Source: JBCBEX01 sp038528235 (GTDB lineage: Bacteria; Bacteroidota; Rhodothermia; Rhodothermales; Rubricoccaceae). From it: a stretch of 23,591 nucleotides of DNA. A model generated the notes under the pieces. That model saw nothing but the letters and a program-made list of their open reading frames with translations. It did no database searches and was not told where the DNA came from. Location: assembly GCA_038528235.1 (NCBI GenBank), contig JBCBEX010000069.1, positions 1 to 23,591 on the forward strand, given 5' to 3'. Numbering within the stretch: the stretch's first letter is position 1; the number at the start of each line of letters is the position of its first letter. A program made the position numbers and the translations under genes. This document shows, in pieces, positions 7,434 through 15,004 of this stretch.

Positions 7434-8484
7434 CCAGACTGGTGCCATCCGTCTTACGCCCGAACTCCTTGCTCTCATCTCAGAAATCGATGAGTTCAAA
7501 GGGGCCTGGCGTGCGATGCGCACCCTTGCCCCTGAGCGGCTTAACGCCTTGCGCCATGTGGCCACGATCGAGAGCATCGGGTCCTCAACACGCATCGAGG
7601 GAAGTACGCTTACCAACCACGAGATCGAGCAGCTTCTCAACAAGCTCGAGATCAAAAGATTCGACACACGTGACGAGCAGGAGGTGGCCGGCTACGCGGA
7701 GGTGATGGAGATGGTCTTCGACTCATGGGCGGATATCCCAATCACCGAGAACCACATCAAGCAACTTCACAGGGATCTACTCCGGCACAGCGCCAAGGAC
7801 CACCGCCACCGAGGTACCTACAAGACCGTGCGCAACGACGTCGCGGCCTTCAATGCAGAGGGGACCATGGTCGGCGTTGTCTTTGAGACGGCGAGTCCCT
7901 TCGAAACACCTCGCCGCATGGCGCAGCTTGTCGATTGGCTCGCCACTGAACGGGAAGTGGGGCGGTGGCATCCGCTTCTCCTCATCGCGCTGTTCGTGGT
8001 GGTGTTCCTGGAGATTCACCCGTTCCAGGATGGCAATGGCCGACTGAGCCGTGTGCTAACAACGCTGTTGCTACTGCAAACCGGCTATGCCTACGTACCG
8101 TACGCTTCGCTCGAAAGCGTGATCGAGGAGAGCAAAGAAGCGTATTACCTCGCACTTCGAAAGACGCAAGGGACTATCCGCACGGCCACTCCCGAGTGGA
8201 GTCCGTGGCTGCTGTATTTCCTTAGGACACTACGACAGCAAAAAAGGCGACTTGAACACAAGGTCCAGGTAGAGCATCGGAATCTGACACAACTGACAGG
8301 GGCTGCGCTGGCCATCCTCGACCACACACGATCACACGGCCGTGTCACCAACCGCAACATCGTGCGCGAAACGGGAATCAGCCGCAATACGGTCAAGGCA
8401 GCACTGAGCGATCTTGTGGAACGCGGACTGTTGGAACGGCATGGTGCTGGGAGATCCACGTGGTACAGCCTGGCATCGGGCTAA
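7429..8484 (+). CDS. Fic-domain AMP-transferase with N-terminal inhibitory motif and C-terminal winged helix
   Basis: A 351-residue Fic protein (from the ATG at 7429; a TTG two codons upstream is possible). The catalytic loop HPFQDGNGRLSR (about 197-208) contains every expected residue, including the catalytic His and the Asn-Gly-Arg anion-binding turn, so it should transfer AMP from ATP to a protein hydroxyl. 'SSTRIEG' (about 52-58) fits the (S/T)xxxE(G/N) inhibitory helix; its N-terminal position makes this a class II, self-inhibited Fic. The C terminus (about 290-348) is a winged helix: 'TNRNIVRETGISRNTVKAALSDLVERGLLERHG'-like, given here in outline. This architecture is common in free-standing Fic proteins. 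No separate antitoxin gene is adjacent. The target is unknown. Confidence 0.92.
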   Translation: MIQTGAIRLTPELLALISEIDEFKGAWRAMRTLAPERLNALRHVATIESIGSSTRIEGSTLTNHEIEQLLNKLEIKRFDTRDEQEVAGYAEVMEMVFDSWADIPITENHIKQLHRDLLRHSAKDHRHRGTYKTVRNDVAAFNAEGTMVGVVFETASPFETPRRMAQLVDWLATEREVGRWHPLLLIALFVVVFLEIHPFQDGNGRLSRVLTTLLLLQTGYAYVPYASLESVIEESKEAYYLALRKTQGTIRTATPEWSPWLLYFLRTLRQQKRRLEHKVQVEHRNLTQLTGAALAILDHTRSHGRVTNRNIVRETGISRNTVKAALSDLVERGLLERHGAGRSTWYSLASG

Positions 8485-8564
8485 CGCGTCGATCGTGCCC
8501 ACAGAACCGTCTGGATTGGGCCAGGACCGAGACGTCGAATGCCAAGCAGTGCAAGCGGCATGCG

Positions 8565-8591
8565 ATCATCTATGTTGCGCAACATAATGAT
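8565..8591. promoter_or_regulatory. 27-base near-perfect palindrome between Fic and recombinase genes
   Basis: A perfect 16-base palindrome, TATGTTGCGCAACATA (8571-8586), is flanked by ATCAT (8565-8569) and ATGAT (8587-8591) with one unpaired base. It lies 29 bases before the recombinase start. It could be an operator for that gene or the core site at which the recombinase acts (plasmid-dimer resolution). The sequence alone does not decide. Confidence 0.55.
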
Positions 8592-8619
8592 TCTTCTGTA
8601 ACGCTATATTTCGATCCGA

Positions 8620-9597
8620 ATGCTACCAGCACGCGGCCACACCATGGCAGACCTGATCCCTCAACCGACTACATCGCCGACCGTCGTTCAGCCCTCACAG
8701 GCCCGCGACGATGCGCACCTCGTCCGGCTATGGCTGCATGGCAAGAGCGCCAACACGCGGGCGGCCTACGAGCACGACGTGCGAGCGTTCATCGACTTCG
8801 CCGACGTGCCACTCCAGGCACTCACACTTCAGCACCTTCACGACTGGGCCAACCACCTGGCAGAGCGTGAGCTCGCTGCCGCGACGCGGGCTCGAAAGCT
8901 CTCGGCTGTGAAGAGCCTGCTCACCTTTGGTCACCGGCTCGGATACCTTACCTACAACGTAGGCGCGGCCGTCCGACCGCCGAAGTCCAAGGATACCCTC
9001 GCCGAGCGCATTCTTCCTGAAGATGCCGTTCATCGAGTACTTGCGCTAGCGGAGCACAATGCTGCCTCACAGCGCTTCGTAGACCAGCGGAATGCGGTCC
9101 TCGTCCGGCTGTTCTATGCGAGCGGCGGACGCGTCAGCGAGCTGAGAACCCTCACGTGGCAGGACACCCAGCCTCGCGATGGCACAACACCTCCAGCGGG
9201 CCAGCTCACCCTCTTCGGAAAAGGCCAAAAGACTCGCCACGTGTTGCTCTCTGCTGCCACATGGGAAGTGCTCCAGGTCCATCGCGAGCGCGAACAATCT
9301 GACGACTTTGGCAAAGCCCAGCATCCCGTGTTCCGCTCCACGGCAATGGCCCACAGCCGCGAGCCCCTCTCCAGGCAGCAGATCTGGCGGGTCGTGAAGC
9401 GACTTGCGAAGCAGGCTGGGCTTCCTGCTGCGGTCAGTCCTCACTGGTTGCGGCATGCGCACGTGAGCCATGCCCTCGACCGCGGAGCACCTCCCCACCT
9501 GGTACAGCAAACCGTAGGCCACGCAAGCCTACAAACAACGAGTCGCTATGCCCACGCTCGGCCCGACGATTCGTCAGCACGATACTTGGGCGTGTAA
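8620..9597 (+). CDS. tyrosine recombinase (XerC/D-like integrase)
   Basis: A 325-residue site-specific recombinase. The N-terminal SAM-like core-binding domain (about 30-115) includes 'KSANTRAAYEHDVRAFIDF'. The catalytic domain has the full set: Arg in 'GGRVSELRTL' (R171), the beta-hairpin Lys in 'GKGQKTR' (about 201-206), 'HWLRHAH' (H275, R278), 'GHAS' (H301) and the nucleophile in 'TTSRYAHAR' (Y310). It should therefore be active. On a replicon with rep and par genes, the usual job is resolving multimers, though integration is also possible. Two ATGs compete: 8620 and 8644 ('MADLIPQ'); neither has a good ribosome site. The palindrome at 8565-8591 upstream and the tandem repeat at 9702 downstream are candidate binding sites. 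Confidence 0.93.
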   Translation: MLPARGHTMADLIPQPTTSPTVVQPSQARDDAHLVRLWLHGKSANTRAAYEHDVRAFIDFADVPLQALTLQHLHDWANHLAERELAAATRARKLSAVKSLLTFGHRLGYLTYNVGAAVRPPKSKDTLAERILPEDAVHRVLALAEHNAASQRFVDQRNAVLVRLFYASGGRVSELRTLTWQDTQPRDGTTPPAGQLTLFGKGQKTRHVLLSAATWEVLQVHREREQSDDFGKAQHPVFRSTAMAHSREPLSRQQIWRVVKRLAKQAGLPAAVSPHWLRHAHVSHALDRGAPPHLVQQTVGHASLQTTSRYAHARPDDSSARYLGV

Positions 9598-9931
9598 CTG
9601 GGTCCGATGACAGGAAGGTGATCCCGCGCGATATTCAGACTGTGCAATAACGGGTAAGCTTCTATCACATCGTAGGGCGTTATCGCTGAGCAGCAACACG
9701 CACGGATAGAACTTGACTACGGATAAAACTCGACCTACACCAACTAGGTGGAGGCAGAAGGCCGAACTACACCCGCATTGATTCACAAATCAAGATCGTG
9801 AATAAACCCGTTTGACAGGCCTGACAGTTATTCAATCGGGCCGTGAATAATCTCATGGAAGCAATACGAATAAATGATAACCAATTACTACATTGGCATA
9901 TCGCCTTCGGAGCCGCTACACATCGACTACT
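9598..9931. other. intergenic stretch between recombinase and M28 peptidase, with a short tandem repeat
   Basis: About 330 AT-richer bases without a gene. At 9702-9735 a 17-base unit occurs twice in tandem (ACGGATAGAACTTGACT, then ACGGATAAAACTCGACC; 14 of 17 identical). CGTGAATAA occurs twice, near 9799 and 9842. The tandem could be recombinase arm sites or operators; no function can be read directly. The promoter for the peptidase gene presumably lies in the last 100 bases. Confidence 0.45.
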
Positions 9932-12289
9932 ATGACCACGCGGATCAATACAGATTCTAAATCGCCAATTTGGGTACGTGCACTGTACACTGCCATACTG
10001 ATCCTAGCAGGCTGGTTCGGACTCGCTGGCTTTTCGTCGCCGGACTCAAACAGCGGTGCCTCTGGAGACAATGCCTTCGAACTTGAACGAGCCCTCACGC
10101 ATCTGACGGCCATTGCGAGCGAGCCAAGGCCTGTGGGTAGCAGAGCCCACGTCGAGACCCAGCAATATCTCGCGCGCGAATTAGAAGCCGCTGGGTTCGA
10201 GGTAGGCCTCCAGCATGCCGATGTCAACGACCCGAGGCTCGGCATCCACTTTGCCAGAGTCTACAACGTCGCGGGGCGGCTTCGTGGCACAGGAGATGGG
10301 ACCGCGATCGCTCTTGTCTCCCACTACGACAGCGTACCTGGAAGCTCGGGCGCTGCGGACAATGGGGCAGCTGTCGCCGCACTCCTGGAAGTTGCCCGCG
10401 TGCTCTCAAACGGACCAGACCTGGCGCACGACATCGTGTTGCTATTCACGGATGCCGAGGAGGTAGGCTTGCTTGGAGCCAAAGCGTTTATGCTCGAACA
10501 CCCCTGGGCGACGGACGTCGACGTGGCTCTGAACTTCGATGCGCGAGGTGGGTCAGGTCCCTCCATCATGTTCGAAACCAGCCAGAACAACTCGGCGCTC
10601 GTATCAGCTTTCGCTTCTGGCTCGGAGCATCCGGTTGCCTCCTCGCTGACGCAGAGTCTCTACGAGATGATGCCCAACGACACCGACCTCTCGGTGTTTA
10701 AAGCGTTCGAGGTCGCTGGACTGAACTTCGCCTTCATCGAGGACGAGCCACACTACCACTCCGCACTGGACGTAATCGAGAACCTAGACCCGCAGAGCCT
10801 CTATCACCATGGCAAGAACGCGCTGGATGTCGTCTATGCGCTGAATACCTCCTCGCTCAGCTCGCAGAGCCTCGACGCGAGTCGGGGCAATGCCCTGTAT
10901 TTCAGCCTTCCTTTGGGGCTCTTCATCCACGTTCCAATGTGGGGAGGACTCATCGCCAGTCTGGTCGGGCTTGCAGCTATGGGGTACCTACTCGTGCTGG
11001 GGACCCGGAAAGGGACATGGGAGGTCAAGTCCCTAGCCAAGAGCTTCGCCGCAGTGACCACGAGCCTCACACTCTCGATCGGGCTTGCCTACGGATGCTG
11101 GTTTGTCTCCGAACGCTTGATTTATGACTACGCCCGCGTCGGGGATCAGATGCCTCGGCTCGTGGGAGCTTGCATGGCCATCGGAGCCGGCATCGGTCCC
11201 ATGCTCATGGCAAGAGCGATCAACAAGATCAAGCCTGCAACCGTGCTGGCAAGTCTGCTCTGCCTATGGGGCCTAATCACGGTGGCCTTACTGATATGGC
11301 TACCAGGGGGGGTGTACCTGGGGCTACTCCCCCTCTACCCAGGACTGGCACTCCTTGCTCTCCTGATAGCCCGGCCGTCGGCCAAATCCCCGGCCCCACT
11401 CCACACCGGCGCGTGGGCAGCTCTGGTAGGCCTCAGCGCCTTGTCCGTGCTGCCTATCCTGGGCTTGGTTGTGCACGGGCTGAGCCCCAGCCTCGCTGTC
11501 GGCGGGACCCTGCTGGGTGCCCTGGTCTTCGCGACGGCTATCTTCACTGCGAAAGACTACCTTCCTGCCGGTGTGTATGGGGTGAGCGGGGTGCTCACCA
11601 TTGGCGCGCTCGCCATCGCTGGTCTGGTAATTAGTTCGGCCGAGTACACGGCCGAGCGCCCTGCCTCGAATGAGGTGTTCTATGCCTACGACACGAACAC
11701 CAACGCAGCCGCGTGGCTAACCCGCGACGCGGGGCTCGATGGCTGGACGAGCCAGTTCTTCGACGGACAGGGACCTCGCACGCCCCTCTCAGACTTGCTG
11801 CCCTGGAGCTCCTTCGAGTACCTCCGCCAGCCCACGGATTCTGTCGACTGGTCGCCGCCGACGGCAGTCCTCACCAGCACCGATACGACGTCCCAGGGCC
11901 GGACTCTCCGCTACACCATTGCCAGCCCTGCCCGCGCCGAGCGCACGCTGATTTACGTTCGCTTCGACGGAATCATTGAGTCGATGACCATCGATGGCAC
12001 TGAGTTTCCCAGCGAGGAGCTGCTCGTCTCGTCAGCCGGAACGACCTGGCGTGGCGCCATGTGCTACGCTATCCCACCAGGAGGCATCGACGTTGAGGTG
12101 TCCGTGGTTCGCCAACTTCGAGAAGCGGAAGGCAGCACGGCGACACCCGTACTGCTTAGCGTGACCGATGTGCATGGAAGACTCCCACTGGCCTCGCTCA
12201 ACAAGCCGGAGCGGCCTGCGCACCTCATGCCGTACAGATTCCAGCCGTTCACCGACGTTTCCTTCGTCCACTACTCCTTGCAGCAATAA
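9932..12289 (+). CDS. membrane-bound M28-family zinc metallopeptidase (ERMP1-like architecture)
   Basis: A 785-residue protein from the ATG at 9932; a TTG 13 codons upstream is possible but would put extra residues before the membrane anchor. One transmembrane segment (about 12-33) is followed by an extracytoplasmic peptidase domain with the M28 metal set: 'SHYDSVPG' (His, Asp), 'GAADNGAAVAALLE' (bridging Asp), 'TDAEEVGLLGA' (catalytic Glu and ligand Glu), 'NFDARG' (Asp) and 'EPHYHSALD' (His). From about residue 325 there are roughly eight hydrophobic segments, then a soluble domain of about 180 residues. This layout resembles the ER metallopeptidase/aminopeptidase group. It probably trims peptides outside the cytoplasm. 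Whether it serves the peptide pathway next door (processing or self-protection) is unknown; it converges with that operon and has no partner gene. Confidence 0.88.
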   Translation: MTTRINTDSKSPIWVRALYTAILILAGWFGLAGFSSPDSNSGASGDNAFELERALTHLTAIASEPRPVGSRAHVETQQYLARELEAAGFEVGLQHADVNDPRLGIHFARVYNVAGRLRGTGDGTAIALVSHYDSVPGSSGAADNGAAVAALLEVARVLSNGPDLAHDIVLLFTDAEEVGLLGAKAFMLEHPWATDVDVALNFDARGGSGPSIMFETSQNNSALVSAFASGSEHPVASSLTQSLYEMMPNDTDLSVFKAFEVAGLNFAFIEDEPHYHSALDVIENLDPQSLYHHGKNALDVVYALNTSSLSSQSLDASRGNALYFSLPLGLFIHVPMWGGLIASLVGLAAMGYLLVLGTRKGTWEVKSLAKSFAAVTTSLTLSIGLAYGCWFVSERLIYDYARVGDQMPRLVGACMAIGAGIGPMLMARAINKIKPATVLASLLCLWGLITVALLIWLPGGVYLGLLPLYPGLALLALLIARPSAKSPAPLHTGAWAALVGLSALSVLPILGLVVHGLSPSLAVGGTLLGALVFATAIFTAKDYLPAGVYGVSGVLTIGALAIAGLVISSAEYTAERPASNEVFYAYDTNTNAAAWLTRDAGLDGWTSQFFDGQGPRTPLSDLLPWSSFEYLRQPTDSVDWSPPTAVLTSTDTTSQGRTLRYTIASPARAERTLIYVRFDGIIESMTIDGTEFPSEELLVSSAGTTWRGAMCYAIPPGGIDVEVSVVRQLREAEGSTATPVLLSVTDVHGRLPLASLNKPERPAHLMPYRFQPFTDVSFVHYSLQQ

Positions 12290-12335
12290 AACCAGTCATC
12301 TGAGATAGTTGTGCATTGCGCCGACTTGCACCTTG

Positions 12336-12362
12336 GTCATTCCCGATCAGGTCGGGGATGAC
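12336..12362. terminator. hairpin between convergent genes, candidate bidirectional terminator
   Basis: GTCATTCCCGA and TCGGGGATGAC pair over 11 positions (one G-T type mismatch) around a 5-base loop. It lies 47 bases after the peptidase stop and about 110 bases after the stop of the leftward glycosyltransferase. There is no T-run on either side, so rho-independent termination is likely but not certain. Confidence 0.5.
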
Positions 12363-12473
12363 TCCGATGTGAGTTTGCACCCGTATCTATACCAGATGGT
12401 TTAAGAGGCGCCTTCGGGTACGGCACACCGAATGCCCACTCCCACTCTAGCGGTGGCAGTAGGCGCCTTTCGT

Positions 12474-13784
12474 CTAGCTAGCTGCGTCGCCCTTGGCTGC
12501 AGAGGCCCTGCGCGCGAGTATTGCGGCAAGCAAGGAGCGCTTCTGATCCTGCTTGACGGCAAGCCCTCTTTGCTCGACGGTCGTGCCTGCGTGGACGAAC
12601 ATGGGGGCCTCCACGCTGACACGCTCCAGAAACTCCTCAACTTGCGCCCAGTCGTGTGTTGGCGCCGTTGTTTCCCCGAGCCTCCGGGCTCGTCGTACAT
12701 GGTGCTGGTACACCGTTTCGTTCTCTAACATGGACTTGATCGCGTGAGCCCACGGCTCCACATCCTGACTGGGCACGACCGGAACGGGTATCATATTCTC
12801 GTCCAGACGCGTTGAGAAGCCTTCAATTGGTCGGACGGGCACCCGAAACGCGGGCTCTTGGACTGCTTCGCGTAGCCCCCCGAAGTCGCTGACGAGTACT
12901 GGCAGACCATCCACCAGGGCCTCGACGGCAACGCGTCCGTAGGCCTCCCCGCAGAGGGAGGGGACGAGCAACAACCGGGTCTGTCGAAATATTTCCCGCA
13001 CATCGTCGACGGGACTCAGGAGCGTCACATTCTCAATCGCGGCGAGACGCTGAAGGTCTTCAGACGTCGTGCCCCAGGTTGGCACCGCGGCGAATGGCAG
13101 CTCCGGAAGAGAACGAGCCAATTCGGAGAAGATCGAGATCCCCTTGATCGTACATGGATTGATCAGCGTGATGAACCCTCGGTCGTGCCTGCGGGCCACC
13201 TCACTCGCTGCTGGCTCGAAGTTGTAGAGGTTGAGCACGGTTGAGCTCATGCCACCCCAGTCACGGAAATAGTCGTGAACGTATTCGCTTACGGCGATAC
13301 GTGCCGTGGTGCGGGCTAGTAGATCTCTTCGAGCGGGGCTGGCGAAGAACGAGAACGGTCCAAACGGGAGCAGCACGGGCGTGTGCCCGATGTAGACTAC
13401 AGGCGCCGTACCGCACTCAAGAAGCGTCCGCAGGATCAGTTGCGAGGGATCTTCAGACGAAGCCAGCACCACGTCAGGGCGGCTCATCGCCAGTTCCCTT
13501 TGGAGAGCCGGAGCCAACTGACCTGGTGTGACCACAGCGCACACACGCACGCCGTCCAACGCGTACGAGTCGTAGTCGGTGTGCCTGTCAACGGCCACAC
13601 CTCGGTCGCTCAGCAACTGCCGGACTTCGTCGTTCGTGTTACGCGGCGGCGTGCCCAGCGATGGGGCCACAACAGAAACTGCGTGGCCGCGTGCAGCTAG
13701 ACCTTCCAACAGGCTGCGGTTTGTCCGATTCGCCCCTCCATGCGAAGGATAGTAGGGGACGTTCATGCTGAGTAGAATCCGCAT
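12474..13784 (-). CDS. glycosyltransferase, GT-B fold, family 4 (group 1)
   Basis: A 436-residue cytosolic glycosyltransferase, last gene of the leftward block. The N terminus begins with a strand 'MRILLSMNVPYYPS' and a glycine-rich acceptor-side loop 'HGGANRTNRSLLEGL'. The C-terminal nucleotide-sugar domain contains 'PSLCGEAYGRVAVEALVDG' (about 275-293) with the EX7E pair E280/E288, then 'LPVLVSDFGGLREAV'. These are standard for retaining GT4 enzymes that use nucleotide sugars. The donor and acceptor cannot be read. The start is the ATG at 13784, 58 bases after the stop of the preceding gene in the same direction. Linked to NRPS tailoring genes, it may glycosylate the peptide, or it may belong to surface-glycan synthesis. 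The last 40 residues are basic and Ala-rich with no clear fold. Confidence 0.88.
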   Translation of the reverse strand: MRILLSMNVPYYPSHGGANRTNRSLLEGLAARGHAVSVVAPSLGTPPRNTNDEVRQLLSDRGVAVDRHTDYDSYALDGVRVCAVVTPGQLAPALQRELAMSRPDVVLASSEDPSQLILRTLLECGTAPVVYIGHTPVLLPFGPFSFFASPARRDLLARTTARIAVSEYVHDYFRDWGGMSSTVLNLYNFEPAASEVARRHDRGFITLINPCTIKGISIFSELARSLPELPFAAVPTWGTTSEDLQRLAAIENVTLLSPVDDVREIFRQTRLLLVPSLCGEAYGRVAVEALVDGLPVLVSDFGGLREAVQEPAFRVPVRPIEGFSTRLDENMIPVPVVPSQDVEPWAHAIKSMLENETVYQHHVRRARRLGETTAPTHDWAQVEEFLERVSVEAPMFVHAGTTVEQRGLAVKQDQKRSLLAAILARRASAAKGDAAS

Positions 13785-13842
13785 CGCTGCACCGTAGCCG
13801 TGGTTATCAGGTTCTACTCATGGTCACGCGGCCGCCTCAGGT

Positions 13843-14976
13843 TCACGCGTAGGCTTCCAGCAAGGCTTGGTCCGAGACGAGTCCTCCGAATCCCTTTCGC
13901 TTCCGCTCCCTGTACAGACGAACGTCCGGATACGAGCTGGTCGCGTAGTCCTTGAAGTAGTCGACTTCCAGTAGGATTGCCGCAGGGTCAGAGGAATACG
14001 CCTGCTGCTGCTTCGCAACAAGCGTCAGTTCTGTGTCGCATGCGTGCGTCTGATAGCCTGGATAGAACAAGTGTCGCCCGTAGATGGACTCCGCCCAGGT
14101 GCGCCGAACGAGTCCAAACGAGGCGTGGGATCCTCCCAGCCGACCATCGTTGAAGCCGAACAGACCCGTCCTCTCGTTCTGAAGGCACTCGTGGGCGATG
14201 GAAAGCCAGTCTTGCCCGGCGAAGACGTCTTGGGCCACGAAGGCGTAGAACGGTGCTTGGATCGCTTGGTAGGCCTTGTTGACCGTGGATACCAGACCGT
14301 TGCGCTGTTCGTCATGCACGATGTAAATCTGGCACGGCATGCCCGCACGTTCACGAAGAAGCACCGCCGTCTTGCGAGCGAGCGGCAGATCGATCGCGGG
14401 CAACAGGACCGCGACCTCACAGGGACATCTCTCGACTCCGTGTAGCGTCGCGGCATTGAGTTGTGACACGCCGGGTGTCGCTGCTGCGGAATGGCTTGTC
14501 ATCACGTACTCCTGCAGGGCCGACAGCTCCGCATCCATCCCCCCGCGACTCTCGACGTTGGCCCTGTAGGCGTCATCAACCGCGGAAGCACTGAGCGTTC
14601 CACGAGAGCCCCCCCTTGCTACAGCTACCCATCCATCTTTAGCCACGACGACATGGGGCTTCGGGGAATAGCCTGCCTGTGAGTACCCCGCCACACTCTT
14701 CATGACTTCACCTGGGTCTCCGTAGCACACAGACACGCCGTCGGAGCTGTCGCTCCCGGTCATCTCTGATAGCAACGGCCACTTGGCACCCGCGCTGAAC
14801 AGGACCAGGTCGACCTGGTCCTGATGGGCGGCAAGACCAGCTAGCTTCTCGAGCTTGACGACGCTCGTGTGCGACTGCGCCAGCGAACTGGCTACATATC
14901 CTCGAATTCCTACTTCGACGTAGACCCGAGGACGAAGGAGCGCATGCAGGTAGCGTAGCACGTTTAGACTTGTCAT
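13843..14976 (-). CDS. two-part protein: degenerate methyltransferase-like front and GT2-like glycosyltransferase back
   Basis: A 377-residue protein from the ATG at 14976 (a TTG at 14997 would add seven residues). The front (about 1-180) begins 'LNVLRYLHALLRPRVYVEVGI', the entry pattern of class I SAM-dependent methyltransferases found next to sugar genes ('YLEIGVxxG'). The glycine-rich SAM loop is not conserved ('EVGIRGYVASSLA'), so it may be inactive. The back (about 185-340) looks like a family 2 glycosyltransferase: 'CEVAVLLPAIDLPLARKTAVL', 'CQIYIVHDEQRNGLVSTVNKA', and 'FYAFVAQDVFAGQDWL' in the place of the DxD region. It starts 29 bases after the permease stop and precedes the GT4 gene, so the last two genes form a probable glycosylation pair. 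Both domain calls rest on motif resemblance only. Confidence 0.6.
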   Translation of the reverse strand: MTSLNVLRYLHALLRPRVYVEVGIRGYVASSLAQSHTSVVKLEKLAGLAAHQDQVDLVLFSAGAKWPLLSEMTGSDSSDGVSVCYGDPGEVMKSVAGYSQAGYSPKPHVVVAKDGWVAVARGGSRGTLSASAVDDAYRANVESRGGMDAELSALQEYVMTSHSAAATPGVSQLNAATLHGVERCPCEVAVLLPAIDLPLARKTAVLLRERAGMPCQIYIVHDEQRNGLVSTVNKAYQAIQAPFYAFVAQDVFAGQDWLSIAHECLQNERTGLFGFNDGRLGGSHASFGLVRRTWAESIYGRHLFYPGYQTHACDTELTLVAKQQQAYSSDPAAILLEVDYFKDYATSSYPDVRLYRERKRKGFGGLVSDQALLEAYA

Positions 14977-15004
14977 GAAACCACTCGCCAAGTCCAATGC
15001 ATGA

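Noticed and set aside
7429..8484. Fic toxin-antitoxin pair
   Set aside because: No small antitoxin gene is adjacent; the inhibitory motif is within the Fic protein itself.
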